Origin: Granulicella arctica
GTDB lineage: Bacteria > Acidobacteriota > Terriglobia > Terriglobales > Acidobacteriaceae
Direction of reading: 5' to 3'
Assembly (NCBI RefSeq): GCF_025685605.1
Contig: NZ_JAGTUT010000001.1
Span: 1,798,001 to 1,862,000 of the forward strand
Length of the DNA stretch: 64,000 bases
Within the stretch, counting starts at the first letter, position 1. Every line of letters starts with the position of its first letter. Below are positions 9,048 through 17,567 of this stretch, piece by piece. Position numbers and translations under genes: made by a program. The notes beneath the pieces are model-generated. The model was not told the origin of the DNA, searched no databases, and saw nothing but the letters and a program-made list of their open reading frames with translations.

Positions 9048-9080
9048 ATTGGTTCTCTGCACTCTTGCTTTGGAGATTGT

Positions 9081-10289
9081 ATGAAGTCGAAACGACATAC
9101 CCAGGCAAGCGTGACGGACAGGCAGCGCAAACCAAAGGCCGATCCCACCTCAGGTGGCTCCCCGCTCGAGATTCCGAAGTATCGCCAGGTCTACGACGAC
9201 CTCCTGTCTTCCATCAAGGCCGGCACCTTCCGTCCCGGCGACCGGCTGCCCAGCGAGGCTGAACTGGGCAAGCGCTACGAGACCTCCCGCATCACCGTCG
9301 CCAAGGCAGTCAACGAGCTGCAGCTCCGCGGCCTCGTCTCGCGGCGAGCAGGCTCCGGCACCCACGTTCTCGCCCCAGCACGATCCAGTGGCCACCTCTT
9401 CGGGCTCCTCATCCCGGACCTCGGCAAGACCGAGATCTTCGAGCCGGTCTGCCACGGCATGATGCAGTCGCCACTCGCCAAGGCCCACTCGTTACTCTGG
9501 GGCCACGCCATGGGAGACGCCGCCCTGCAGGAGCGCGAGGCCGAACAGCTCGCCCATCGCTACGTCGAGCAGAAGGTCTCCGGCGTCTTCTTCGCTCCCC
9601 TCGAGTTCACGCCCGCCAGGGACGCCGTCAACCAGCGCATCGTCGCCGTACTCGATCGAGCGAACATCGCCATCGTCCTGCTCGACCGCTGCTACGCCCC
9701 CTACCCCACCCGCTCCAAATACGACCTCGTCGGCATCGACAATCGCCGCACCGGCTTCCTCATCACCCAGCATCTCCTGCGCCTCGGCCTGCGGCGGATC
9801 GCCTTCCTCGCCAAGCCGCTCTCAGCCACCACCGTTGCCGCCCGCATCTCCGGCTACCGCGAGGCGCTCCTCGCGTACGGCATCGACAACCGCGAGGACC
9901 TCGTTCGCCGCGGCGATCCCGACGATCCGAAGTTCATCGACGACATGCTGCAGTCCTGCAAGCCCGAGGGCATCGTCTGCGCCAACGACTGGACCGCCGC
10001 ACACCTCATGACCCATCTCGCCGCCAAGGGCATCCGCGTCCCCGAAGACATGCGCGTCGTCGGCATCGACGACGTCAAGTATGCCGCCATGCTCCCCACC
10101 CCGCTCACCACCGAGCACCAGAACTGCGGCAACATCGGTGCCGCCGCCCTCAGCGCCATGCTCGACCGCGTCGAAAATCCCCTCCTCCCCACCCGCGACA
10201 TCCTGCTCCAGACCCAGACCGTCGTGCGCCGATCCTGCGGAGCCCACCTGCTCTCAGGCCGAGGGACCGCTTCCAGCCTGTCGGCATAA
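9081..10289 (+). CDS. GntR-type HTH regulator with LacI-type sugar-binding domain
   Basis: 402 residues. Residues about 30-105 are a GntR winged helix-turn-helix (KYRQVYDDLLSSIKAGTF, RPGDRLPSEAELGKRYETSR, ITVAKAVNELQLRGLVSRR). From about 110 onward it is a periplasmic-binding-protein fold of the LacI/GalR class (GLLIPDLGKTEIFEPVCHGM; DLVGIDNRRTGFLITQHLLR; GIVCANDWTAAHLM; VVGIDDVKYAAML). Such AraR-like chimeras sense a sugar and release an operator. It is followed 68 bases later by a sugar transporter that it may control. Candidate operators are at 9040-9047 and 33531-33538. The identity of the sugar is not known. Confidence 0.88.
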   Translation: MKSKRHTQASVTDRQRKPKADPTSGGSPLEIPKYRQVYDDLLSSIKAGTFRPGDRLPSEAELGKRYETSRITVAKAVNELQLRGLVSRRAGSGTHVLAPARSSGHLFGLLIPDLGKTEIFEPVCHGMMQSPLAKAHSLLWGHAMGDAALQEREAEQLAHRYVEQKVSGVFFAPLEFTPARDAVNQRIVAVLDRANIAIVLLDRCYAPYPTRSKYDLVGIDNRRTGFLITQHLLRLGLRRIAFLAKPLSATTVAARISGYREALLAYGIDNREDLVRRGDPDDPKFIDDMLQSCKPEGIVCANDWTAAHLMTHLAAKGIRVPEDMRVVGIDDVKYAAMLPTPLTTEHQNCGNIGAAALSAMLDRVENPLLPTRDILLQTQTVVRRSCGAHLLSGRGTASSLSA

Positions 10290-10357
10290 CTCCCTCTGGC
10301 TGATATGCTTCTGAGGATTGCCCGTTCCCCCGAACGAAGACCGGAGCCCCGCACCAC

Positions 10358-11701
10358 ATGAAGATGACCCCGTACCTTTTTAAGAGCACCATCGTCGGAG
10401 CCCTCGGCGGCCTCCTCTTCGGCTTCGACACCGCCGTCATCGCCGGCACCACGCAGCAGCTCACCACCGTCTTCTCGCTCACCCCCTCCACCCTCGGTCT
10501 CACCGTCGCCATCGGCCTCATCGGGACAGTCATCGGCGCCATGTTCGCCGGCGTCCTCGGCCAGAAGATCGGCGGCCGCGAGGCCCTGCGCATCATGGCC
10601 ATCCTCTACACCGTCTCCGCCATCGGCACGGCCATCGCCTGGAACTGGCCATCCCTCATGGTCTTCCGCCTCATCGGCGGCCTCGGCATCGGCGGGTCAT
10701 CCGTCCTCGGACCGGTGTACATCGCCGAACTCGCCCCGGCCCAGTGGCGCGGCCGCATGGTCGGCCTCTTCCAGTTCAACGTCGTCTTCGGCATCCTCGT
10801 CGCCTACCTGTCGAACTACCTCATCGCCCAGTACTTCGTCCACCACGTCAGCCAGCTCGCCATGCAGTGGCGCTGGCAGCTTGGCGTAGCCGCGATCCCG
10901 TCCGTCCTCTTCCTCATCATGCTCTACGGCATCCCGCGCAGCTCCCGCTGGCTCGTCACCCAGAACAAGACCGACGAAGCCCTCGAAGTCCTCAAGATGA
11001 TGGGCTCCCCCAACTCCGAGGCCGAGCTGCAGGAGATCAAGGACTCCATCCACATGGAGCGCGGCATGGGCGACGAGCCGCTCTTCCAATCGAAATACCG
11101 CCTGCCCATCTTCCTCGCCGTCTCCATCGGCCTCTTCAACCAGCTCGCCGGCATCAACGCCATCCTCTACTACACGCCCTTCATCTTTGAGAAGGCCGGC
11201 TTCAGCCAGCTCTCCGGCTCCCTCCAGACCGTCATCATCGGCCTCATCAACCTCATCGCTACCATGCTCGGCATGTCCCTCATCGACAAGATCGGCCGCA
11301 AGACCCTCCTGCTCATCGGCAGCGTCGGCACCGCCCTCTCCCTCGCCGGAGTCGCCGGCATCTTCTTCACCAACTCCCACCAGGACCTGCTCGTCTGGCT
11401 CCTCTGCAGCTACATCACCTTCTTCGCCCTCTCGCAGGGAGCCGTTATCTGGGTCTATATCTCGGAGGTCTTCCCCACCCGCGTCCGCGCCAAGGGCCAA
11501 AGCCTCGGTTCATCCTCCCACTGGATCATGAACGCCATCATCTCCTTCAGCTTCCCCATCATGGCCAAGGCCTCCGGCGGAACCCCCTTCGCCTTCTTCG
11601 CCGCAATGATGGTCACCCAATTCTTCGTAGTCCTCTTCGTCTACCCCGAAACCAAAGGCATCACCCTCGAACGCCTACAAGCAAAGCTAGGCATCCAGTA
11701 A
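10358..11701 (+). CDS. MFS sugar transporter (sugar porter family)
   Basis: 447 residues with about twelve hydrophobic segments. Family signatures are clear: GGLLFGFDTAVIAGT in helix 1, RLIGGLGIGGSSVLGPVYIA with ELAPAQWRGRM after helix 4, FNQLAGINAILYYTPFIFEK in helix 7, a DKIGRKTLL loop, and PETKGITLERLQ at the C-terminus. These match proton-sugar symporters of the XylE/GalP/GLUT family, including the QLAGIN motif used in sugar binding. It is likely co-transcribed with the GntR/LacI-type regulator just upstream. The exact sugar cannot be read from sequence. Confidence 0.9.
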   Translation: MKMTPYLFKSTIVGALGGLLFGFDTAVIAGTTQQLTTVFSLTPSTLGLTVAIGLIGTVIGAMFAGVLGQKIGGREALRIMAILYTVSAIGTAIAWNWPSLMVFRLIGGLGIGGSSVLGPVYIAELAPAQWRGRMVGLFQFNVVFGILVAYLSNYLIAQYFVHHVSQLAMQWRWQLGVAAIPSVLFLIMLYGIPRSSRWLVTQNKTDEALEVLKMMGSPNSEAELQEIKDSIHMERGMGDEPLFQSKYRLPIFLAVSIGLFNQLAGINAILYYTPFIFEKAGFSQLSGSLQTVIIGLINLIATMLGMSLIDKIGRKTLLLIGSVGTALSLAGVAGIFFTNSHQDLLVWLLCSYITFFALSQGAVIWVYISEVFPTRVRAKGQSLGSSSHWIMNAIISFSFPIMAKASGGTPFAFFAAMMVTQFFVVLFVYPETKGITLERLQAKLGIQ

Positions 11702-11711
11702 GGAACGCAGT

Positions 11712-11762
11712 CGCTGTCAGCAAAGGCACGGTTGCTTCTCTAGTCGTGAAATCCTGACAGCG
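11712..11762. repeat. 9-bp inverted repeat CGCTGTCAG/CTGACAGCG
   Basis: CGCTGTCAG (11712-11720) and its exact reverse complement (11754-11762) flank 33 bases between the transporter stop and the convergent ATPase-nuclease gene. It could form a terminator-like stem, with CCTTTTC following. It also marks the edge where base composition drops. Confidence 0.3.
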
Positions 11763-11825
11763 CCTTTTCACCCGGTTTCAAACTACGAATAGGTATTCGC
11801 CAAGTTAACCACTCGCCTGCTGACT

Positions 11826-13586
11826 TTAGGCATTTTTTTCGGCTGCGAGGCTGCTGAGAATCCAGTCAACTTCGTTCCGCGCGTGCGAACAAACGGCCGC
11901 ATATGACAGATACTGAATGTCCTTGCCCGAATTCAGCCGGAGTGGTGTTTCTACATCCTTCCCCATCATGATGATCCTGATTGGGCTAACTGTTGGTGTC
12001 AGGTCGTCACGATACTTCTGAGCTTGAGACTCTTCGTCACGACCTATGCTCTTCACGGGTCGTTTAAATTCGATCAAGGTGTAATCCCTTTTCAAGTCGC
12101 TGAGCAAAAGAAGGTCAGGTCGCTTCGACTCTCTCTCTCCGGAATACTTGTTCATCGTGTAATTCTGGATAATGGTCTTCAATGACTTATTCGAGAAGAG
12201 GAGTGCGTGCTCCACGCCAAGAATCCAAGTGTTTTGTTCAAAAACTTTATGAACTTGACTTTCGAGCGTTGATGCATCGTTGATCATCTTTTCGAAAGCG
12301 TCGAGAATGGAAATTCTACGTTTAGCCTGCTTCCCAATCATCACGATTTCGAGCAAACCAAAATTAGTCAGCGCATCCGCAAGAGCTTGAATATCGCCAT
12401 GCTCCGCTTCATGAACCGCGCGTAAGACTTCCCAATACTCATCCCTCTCTAGCGAGTCAAGTACTACAGCGACGACAGATAGGATACGGTCTTCGCTCTC
12501 GCCATAAAATTTCTTGATTACTCGCGATATAGCGGCAGTCGCGTACTCTCTCTTGTACTCAGGCAACTCTCGCAAGCGAGCATCATTCTGCCGTCGTATC
12601 AGCGCTTCAAGAGCCTTGAACTCACGCTCAAAGAAACTTTCAAGAGCCTTCCGTATTTCTGTCCGTACATAAACCTGGACCGCTTGTAGACCAATGCTGT
12701 TTTCAATCACAGCACCCCAGTCTGCCGTCACGTCACCTTTCAAACCTGCAACCTCAATCTCCCCGCAAACCCGCTTAAGAAGTTCTTTGGGTAGATCCTC
12801 TTGATCTTCGAGGCCAAAGTAGGAAGGGTCACCGATGGACTTACCGTCGATCTTGATGACGATTCCGCTCTCACGAAGCTTCTGCTTCCCTTCACAGATG
12901 GCAAAGGATAGGGCAACTTCTCCAACCTCAGGCAACGAGTGGGAAAGGTCGAAATACTCCCCAGGAATATCTTTTAGGGTTGTCTCTTGACCATTGACCA
13001 AAATCTTGAAATCAGCAGTTCGGCCGTAATCCAGTAGTAATATGCTCCGTAACTTGTCGGCGCTGGGGTGAGTCAATTTACGATTCAGATCACTCAGAAT
13101 GATTGTCGTACCGTGCGCATCCGGGGAGCACTTCAACTCGGTCAATGGTATCTGGACATGCTCGAAGTCGAACTTCGACTGCGCCATGCTTTCACGCTGA
13201 AATAGCAACTCTGCCTGAATACCGCGAGCTTTCGTGATCAACTGCATTCGTTCCGCAATCATCAGTCCCGCGAATTTTCCTATTCCCTTCCGGCCCCGGA
13301 CCTTTCGGCCTTTTCCCTTAGTCCGGTCACCTTTGATCGTTGTGCGGTCGCGAGCGACTTTAAGGTAGTCACTGCGAAGCTCCGGTACCGTCATCCCATC
13401 ACCATCATCGATAACCACTATCGGGTCTGAACTCATTTGATCTGGGAGGGTGATAAGAACTTCGTTAGCATCTGCGTCCCACGCATTGTCTACGAGTTCT
13501 TTGATTGCCTTCTCAGTAGAGTTATAGGAACTGCCAAGGAGTGTTGCCAACTTCGGGTCAACCCCGAAGTTCAAGGGTTCGGACAT
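11826..13586 (-). CDS. GHKL ATPase fused to a C-terminal Shedu-like PD-(D/E)xK nuclease domain; candidate defence protein
   Basis: 586 residues from the ATG at 13586, preceded by GAGG about 8-9 bases upstream; a TTG at 13601 would add five residues. The N-terminus is a GHKL (Hsp90/MutL/MORC-like) ATPase: N-box KELVDNAWDADAN (Glu30, Asp33, Asn34), VIDDGDGM (about 59-65) and glycine-rich lid RGRKGIGKFAGL (from about 98). A helical middle region follows. The C-terminus has NTWILGVEHALL, RPDLLLLSDL and TLIEFKRP, then EESQAQKYRDDL. Asp491, Glu506 and Lys508 make a PD-(D/E)xK site in a context like Shedu (SduA/DUF4263) nucleases. It is a lone gene with visibly lower G+C than the transporter beside it, suggesting acquisition. 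Anti-phage function is inference. Confidence 0.75.
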   Translation of the reverse strand: MSEPLNFGVDPKLATLLGSSYNSTEKAIKELVDNAWDADANEVLITLPDQMSSDPIVVIDDGDGMTVPELRSDYLKVARDRTTIKGDRTKGKGRKVRGRKGIGKFAGLMIAERMQLITKARGIQAELLFQRESMAQSKFDFEHVQIPLTELKCSPDAHGTTIILSDLNRKLTHPSADKLRSILLLDYGRTADFKILVNGQETTLKDIPGEYFDLSHSLPEVGEVALSFAICEGKQKLRESGIVIKIDGKSIGDPSYFGLEDQEDLPKELLKRVCGEIEVAGLKGDVTADWGAVIENSIGLQAVQVYVRTEIRKALESFFEREFKALEALIRRQNDARLRELPEYKREYATAAISRVIKKFYGESEDRILSVVAVVLDSLERDEYWEVLRAVHEAEHGDIQALADALTNFGLLEIVMIGKQAKRRISILDAFEKMINDASTLESQVHKVFEQNTWILGVEHALLFSNKSLKTIIQNYTMNKYSGERESKRPDLLLLSDLKRDYTLIEFKRPVKSIGRDEESQAQKYRDDLTPTVSPIRIIMMGKDVETPLRLNSGKDIQYLSYAAVCSHARNEVDWILSSLAAEKNA

Positions 13587-13833
13587 TCTTTTGAACCTCA
13601 ACGGAGAATGTGGGAATTGTACGTTAGGGCGGCGGTCCGCATATCAACTGCACAAGGGTGCCCACTCATCGAGACTCTACCCTCTAAGGAGGTCCTCGCG
13701 CTCCTCGAATCGGTAAAGCGTCCGCACGAAAAGTGCGCAAAGCGACTTTATTCACGAGTGTGCCGCATTCTCGGCGAGCGACTTAGCAAAATACAAGCTC
13801 GCCTACCTAAAGGGCTTTGCCTTCAAACTGGTC

Positions 13834-14171
13834 TCACAAAACCTGCTTCAAGAACAACCGTCCATAAGCAACAAACACATAACGAGACCCAACACAGCGG
13901 TCATGATGATCGGGGTCGCCTCCGTGTAATTCATGTGCACCCAGACAAACACGCTGCTCTCGATCGTGAGCAGCACCGCCGCCACAACCGTAAGCATCGG
14001 GCGCCAGTGGAGAGCGCCGGGAACAATCAGCCCCACGCCGCAGACAAGTTCGAGGACGCCGAGACAGGTCCACACGTCACGCGGCAAACACCAAAGGACG
14101 GGACGTCCTGACTCGCACCGCCAAAGCGATCTTCCTACCCTCTTGCTGGTCACCGCCGAACACTGAGACAT
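13834..14171 (-). pseudogene. Decayed DoxX-like membrane protein gene (frameshifted, N-terminus lost)
   Basis: Reading on the minus strand from an ATG at 14171, one frame gives LPRDVWTCLGVLELVCGVGL, then VPGALHWRPMLTVVAAVLL and TPIIMTAVLGLVM, typical of DoxX-like small membrane proteins. Near 13880 the similarity moves to another frame, which continues FVAYGRLFLKQVL, the usual DoxX-type ending. A one-base indel there explains the switch. The first helix expected at the N-terminus (a WxxQxLLA-type start) is absent and replaced by unrelated sequence. I therefore call it a remnant. It lies next to the low-G+C ATPase-nuclease gene. The 247 bases between them hold nothing I recognise. Confidence 0.6.
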
Positions 14172-14252
14172 CTCACCATCCATTATTTTTAACTTGTAGA
14201 AAGCACAAACCTCGCCGACACTTCCCTTGCTCACCCTCCGAGGCGTACACCG

Positions 14253-14879
14253 ATGACACCCACACCGCAGCTTTCGCTTCCCAGCCAGATGGCCTCGCAG
14301 GCAGAGTTCATCGTCAATAACCTGACCCAGACCGACTACCAGCACGTCTCCAGCATCGATGTCGATCGCGGCATCTACGACTGCGACTGCAACGGCTTCG
14401 TCAGCTTCGTCATGCAGCGCGCCGCGCCCGATCACTACGCCATGATCCCGCACGAGCCCGATCAACTTCGCCCGCGCGCCTTCGAGTACTACGTCTTCCT
14501 CAGTGCGCACACCCCGCAATCCACCGATGGCTGGCATCGAATCGACTTCCTCCGCGACGCACAGCGGGGAGACATCATCGCATGGCGCTTCCCCACCGTC
14601 GAAAAAGGCCACGACACCGGCCACGTGCTCTTCGTAGCGGAGCCGCCAACCGTCGACCACGCCGGCATCTTCACCGTCGTCCTCTATGACTCTGCTGCGC
14701 AGCCACACTTCAACGACACGCGCGGCAACGGTCCCGGGCAGTCACCCACGGGAGTCGGCTCAGGCGCAATCAAGTTCAAAGTCGATGCCGCCGGACGACC
14801 AACTGCGTTTCAGTTCGCTCCGTCCGACGGCTTCACCCAACTGCCCATCGCGATCGGTCGCCTTGAACCGTTGCCATGA
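14253..14879 (+). CDS. Predicted NlpC/P60- or CHAP-like cysteine hydrolase, uncharacterised
   Basis: 208 residues without a signal peptide. The order of features matches papain-like NlpC/P60 or CHAP domains: a Cys at the start of a helix (YDCDCNGFVSFVM, about 43-55), a GDIIAW strand (about 110), then a His in DTGHVLFVAEP (about 127) that could complete a Cys-His pair. Those families hydrolyse peptide or amide bonds, often in the cell wall. The lack of an export signal is unusual for a wall enzyme. No operon partner is evident. The fold assignment rests on motif order only. Confidence 0.5.
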   Translation: MTPTPQLSLPSQMASQAEFIVNNLTQTDYQHVSSIDVDRGIYDCDCNGFVSFVMQRAAPDHYAMIPHEPDQLRPRAFEYYVFLSAHTPQSTDGWHRIDFLRDAQRGDIIAWRFPTVEKGHDTGHVLFVAEPPTVDHAGIFTVVLYDSAAQPHFNDTRGNGPGQSPTGVGSGAIKFKVDAAGRPTAFQFAPSDGFTQLPIAIGRLEPLP

Positions 14880-14937
14880 TGACCCACCCACGAACACCCA
14901 TCAACTCGACCGAAGCAAACCTGAGCCCATACCCCAA

Positions 14938-14969
14938 TCCGTGTCATCCGCACTGATCCGTGTTAATCC
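14938..14969. repeat. Intergenic GGATxxxCACGGAT-type repeat
   Basis: On the minus strand this reads ATTAACACGGATCAGTGCGG and continues ATGACACGGA, i.e. near-repeats of a CGGAT/ACACGGA word. A related pattern occurs at 26383-26412. Short repeats of this style are frequent between genes in many bacteria; their role is unknown. Confidence 0.3.
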
Positions 14970-15051
14970 TCTCCTTGCATTTGCCGTTGTTTTCGCACAT
15001 TGGCCTACGAGTTAGCCATTTGTGATACACTTAGGTTAGTAGGAAATATCA

Positions 15052-15077
15052 CAAGCTCGGCTACCCAGCCGGGCTTG
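15052..15077 (+). promoter_or_regulatory. Leader hairpin upstream of the Cys/His-motif gene
   Basis: CAAGCTCGGCT-ACCC-AGCCGGGCTTG forms an 11-bp stem with one G-U pair, followed by TTGCGTTT. It lies 45 bases before the ATG at 15123. It could be a terminator of upstream transcription or a leader element; the weak T-run makes an intrinsic terminator uncertain. Confidence 0.4.
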
Positions 15078-15122
15078 TTGCGTTTAACCAGCACCCCAAC
15101 CTGAGCAACAAGGGAGATCACC

Positions 15123-15806
15123 ATGTCCGAATCGACGTCTGAAGCCAAAAAGCCGTACCAGTGCCGCCACATCTTTACCGACGGCCACCAGTGCGGCAGC
15201 CCTGCCCTCCGTACCCAGAAGCTCTGCTTCTACCACCACACCAGCCGTCAGCCAGCAGCCCACAAGACCGTCCACGGCATCACCTTCATCGCCCTGCCCG
15301 CACCCGACGACTTCCACGCCATCCAGCGCGGCCTCTCCGAAGTCCTCCGCCTGCTCGCCTCGAACGGCATCGACGACCGCCACGCCACCGCCCTCATCAA
15401 GGGACTCTCGGTTTGCAGCACCAACCTCGCCCGCGCCGCCCGTCACGCCAAGTCCATGCCCGCCGCCACCGAACTCGTCCAGGACTTCGTCCAGGACCCC
15501 CTCCTCGGTGTCCTCGCCCCCGGGCCAGAACCTGAAGCCGACGCCGTACCCATCCCCGACTACACCCCCGTCGTCACCCCACGCCCCACCGTCGAATACC
15601 GCCGCGACCCCGAAGCCATCGCCCGCGCCAACGCCCAATGGGACGCAGCCCAAAAGCAGCTCGCCGACCATGCCGCAGCCCGGGCTGCAGGCAAGTCCGA
15701 ACAAGTCCAGACCTATCCCACCCCGAATCAAGACTTTGGACTCGAAATGAAAAAAACTTGCTCAGTCCCGCCCTTCAAAACCACAAGAGAACTGGTAGTC
15801 GCGTAG
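15123..15806 (+). CDS. Uncharacterised protein with N-terminal Cys/His (zinc-binding-like) motif
   Basis: 227 residues. Near the N-terminus are Cys14, Cys24, Cys35 and His38/39 (in CRHIFTDGHQCGSPALR and LCFYHH), a spacing that suggests a small zinc site. I know this RC..G..CGSPALR..YCxxH style from many uncharacterised acidobacterial proteins, which often occur in several copies per genome. The middle (FHAIQRGLSEVLRLLASNGI) is helical. The C-terminal third is rich in Pro, Ala and charged residues and probably disordered. AAGGGAG precedes the ATG as a ribosome site. A preceding hairpin (15052-15077) may regulate it. No function can be assigned. Confidence 0.65.
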   Translation: MSESTSEAKKPYQCRHIFTDGHQCGSPALRTQKLCFYHHTSRQPAAHKTVHGITFIALPAPDDFHAIQRGLSEVLRLLASNGIDDRHATALIKGLSVCSTNLARAARHAKSMPAATELVQDFVQDPLLGVLAPGPEPEADAVPIPDYTPVVTPRPTVEYRRDPEAIARANAQWDAAQKQLADHAAARAAGKSEQVQTYPTPNQDFGLEMKKTCSVPPFKTTRELVVA

Positions 15807-15918
15807 ATAGAAGAAGCCCTGATCAAAGAAGCGCGATACTCTAAGGCGAAAGACTGCGGCTAACGGCGTCGAAATATCGTCTTATGGTCAGACCGCTCTA
15901 TTGATAAAGGGGAAACAC

Positions 15919-17502
15919 ATGCAGCAATGGGGAACGATGAAGCACTTGGCGATCGCGGGGCTGATGGTAGCCGCGGCTGCGAACAGCGCACTGGCGCAGG
16001 TCAATGCGGGCGAACAGAAGCCGGAGGCGAGCCTGCCCTTCGCCATTACCCAGGTGACGACGCTGAGCCTGCCGTGGAAGATCGCGTTCCTGCCGGACGG
16101 GCGGATGCTGATCACCGAAAAGACCGGCACGCTGCAACTGGTGACGCAGCAGGGAGCGAAGACGGAAGTGGCGAACGTTCCGGCGGTGCTGTGGAAGGGC
16201 CAGGGCGGGATGCTGGGCGTCTACCTGTCGCCGCACTATGCGAAGGACCACAACGTGTACCTGACCTACTCCGAGCCGGGCGATGGCGGGTCGAGCCTGG
16301 CGCTGGCGCGGGCCCAGTTGAAGATTGGCACGGGTACGGCGAGCCTGGAAGGGCTGCAGGTGATCTGGCATGACGGCGAGCGGGGCCAGGGCGGACAGTT
16401 TGGCGCGGAGGTCGCGTTTTCGCCGGACAGCAAGTACCTCTTCCTGACGGTGGGCGAGCGGCAACGGTTTACTCCGGCACAGGACCCGAACCAGCCGCTG
16501 GGCAAGGTGCTGCGGCTGACGCTGGACGGCAAGCCTGCTCCGGGCAACCCGATGGCGGGCAAGACGGGAACGCCCACGGTGGGGGTGATCGACCCACCTG
16601 CGGATACGGAGAAGGCGAAGACGGCTCCGATCGTGCGGACGTACACCTATCCGGGGCCGAACCTGACGCCTGCGGAGACGTGGGCATCCGGCATCCGCAC
16701 ACCGTACGGGCTGGCCTTTGCGCCCAACGGACAGCTGTGGGAGCTGGAGCATGGACCGCGCGGCGGCGATGAGCTGAACCTGATTCTGCCGGGCAAGAAC
16801 TACGGCTGGCCGCTGGTCTCGTATGGCCACAACTACAACGGCGTGCCGATCGACAGCCCGGACACGCGGCCCGACCTGACGAAGCCGGTGATCTACTGGG
16901 TCCCGGTGATTGCACCGGGCAACCTGACGTTCTACAAGGGGGCGATGTTCTCGCAGTGGAACGGGTCGGGTATCGTCAGCGGACTGGCGTCGGAGGCACT
17001 CATCCGCATCGTGTTCGACGGGAACGGCGGAGCGAAGACGGCGGAGCGCTGGCCCATGGGGCACCGGGTTCGCGACGTGGAGGTTGCACCGGATGGAGCG
17101 CTGTGGATGATCGAGGACGCGAAGCCGGGTGGGCTGTTCCGCCTGACGCCGGGGAACACGCCGGTTGCTGCTCCGGTGGCCAAGGCTGATGCACCCGCTG
17201 CGGCACCTGCGACGGCCGCGGCGCCTGTTGCGGCGACCGGTACGGATGCCAAGACCATCATTGCGAACAACAACTGCCTGCTGTGCCATCGCGTTGGAGG
17301 GGACGGCGGCGACATTGGGCCGTCCCTGAACGGCGTGGGGACGCGACGTACGGAGGACCAGATACGGGCGGTGATCGTGAGCCCTCCGGCAAAGACGGCC
17401 GCCGGGACGCCGAACCCGATGCCTCCCTATGGAGCAAAGATTACGGGAGACGATCTGACGAGCCTGGTGCATTACCTGAGCACGCTTCCCGCTACACCGT
17501 AG
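15919..17502 (+). CDS. Exported PQQ-dependent sugar dehydrogenase fused to cytochrome c
   Basis: 527 residues from the ATG at 15919, chosen because GGGG lies 6 bases upstream and a signal peptide follows (MKHLAIAGLMVAAAANSALA); a TTG at 15901 would extend it. Residues about 30-415 are the six-bladed glucose/sorbosone dehydrogenase propeller: LPWKIAFLPDGRMLITEKTG, GQGGMLGVYLSPHY, GIRTPYGLAFAPNGQLWELE, HGPRGGDELNLI and GKNYGWPLVSYG. An Ala/Pro linker leads to a class-I cytochrome c domain with haem motif CLLCH (about 452-456) and a distal Met in PNPMPPYG. It should oxidise aldoses in the periplasm and pass electrons through its own haem. A terminator follows at once. Confidence 0.88.
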   Translation: MQQWGTMKHLAIAGLMVAAAANSALAQVNAGEQKPEASLPFAITQVTTLSLPWKIAFLPDGRMLITEKTGTLQLVTQQGAKTEVANVPAVLWKGQGGMLGVYLSPHYAKDHNVYLTYSEPGDGGSSLALARAQLKIGTGTASLEGLQVIWHDGERGQGGQFGAEVAFSPDSKYLFLTVGERQRFTPAQDPNQPLGKVLRLTLDGKPAPGNPMAGKTGTPTVGVIDPPADTEKAKTAPIVRTYTYPGPNLTPAETWASGIRTPYGLAFAPNGQLWELEHGPRGGDELNLILPGKNYGWPLVSYGHNYNGVPIDSPDTRPDLTKPVIYWVPVIAPGNLTFYKGAMFSQWNGSGIVSGLASEALIRIVFDGNGGAKTAERWPMGHRVRDVEVAPDGALWMIEDAKPGGLFRLTPGNTPVAAPVAKADAPAAAPATAAAPVAATGTDAKTIIANNNCLLCHRVGGDGGDIGPSLNGVGTRRTEDQIRAVIVSPPAKTAAGTPNPMPPYGAKITGDDLTSLVHYLSTLPATP

Positions 17503-17518
17503 GGTTTTGTGGGCAGTA

Positions 17519-17556
17519 AACGGAGCGCCGAGTCCGATGACCCGGCGCTCCGTTTT
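17519..17556 (+). terminator. Rho-independent terminator
   Basis: AACGGAGCGCCG and CGGCGCTCCGTT form a 12-bp perfect stem around a 12-base loop, followed by TTTT. It ends transcription of the sugar dehydrogenase and lies before the convergent CRTAC1 gene. Confidence 0.85.
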
Positions 17557-17567
17557 GCGTTCGGGAA

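Noticed and set aside
13602..14111. Forward frame upstream of the ATPase-nuclease gene
   Set aside because: It overlaps the start of that gene and the DoxX remnant, and its product has no recognisable feature.
15898..17472. Long minus-strand frame over the sugar dehydrogenase
   Set aside because: Arg/His-rich composition with no motif; the plus strand carries the dehydrogenase and haem motifs.
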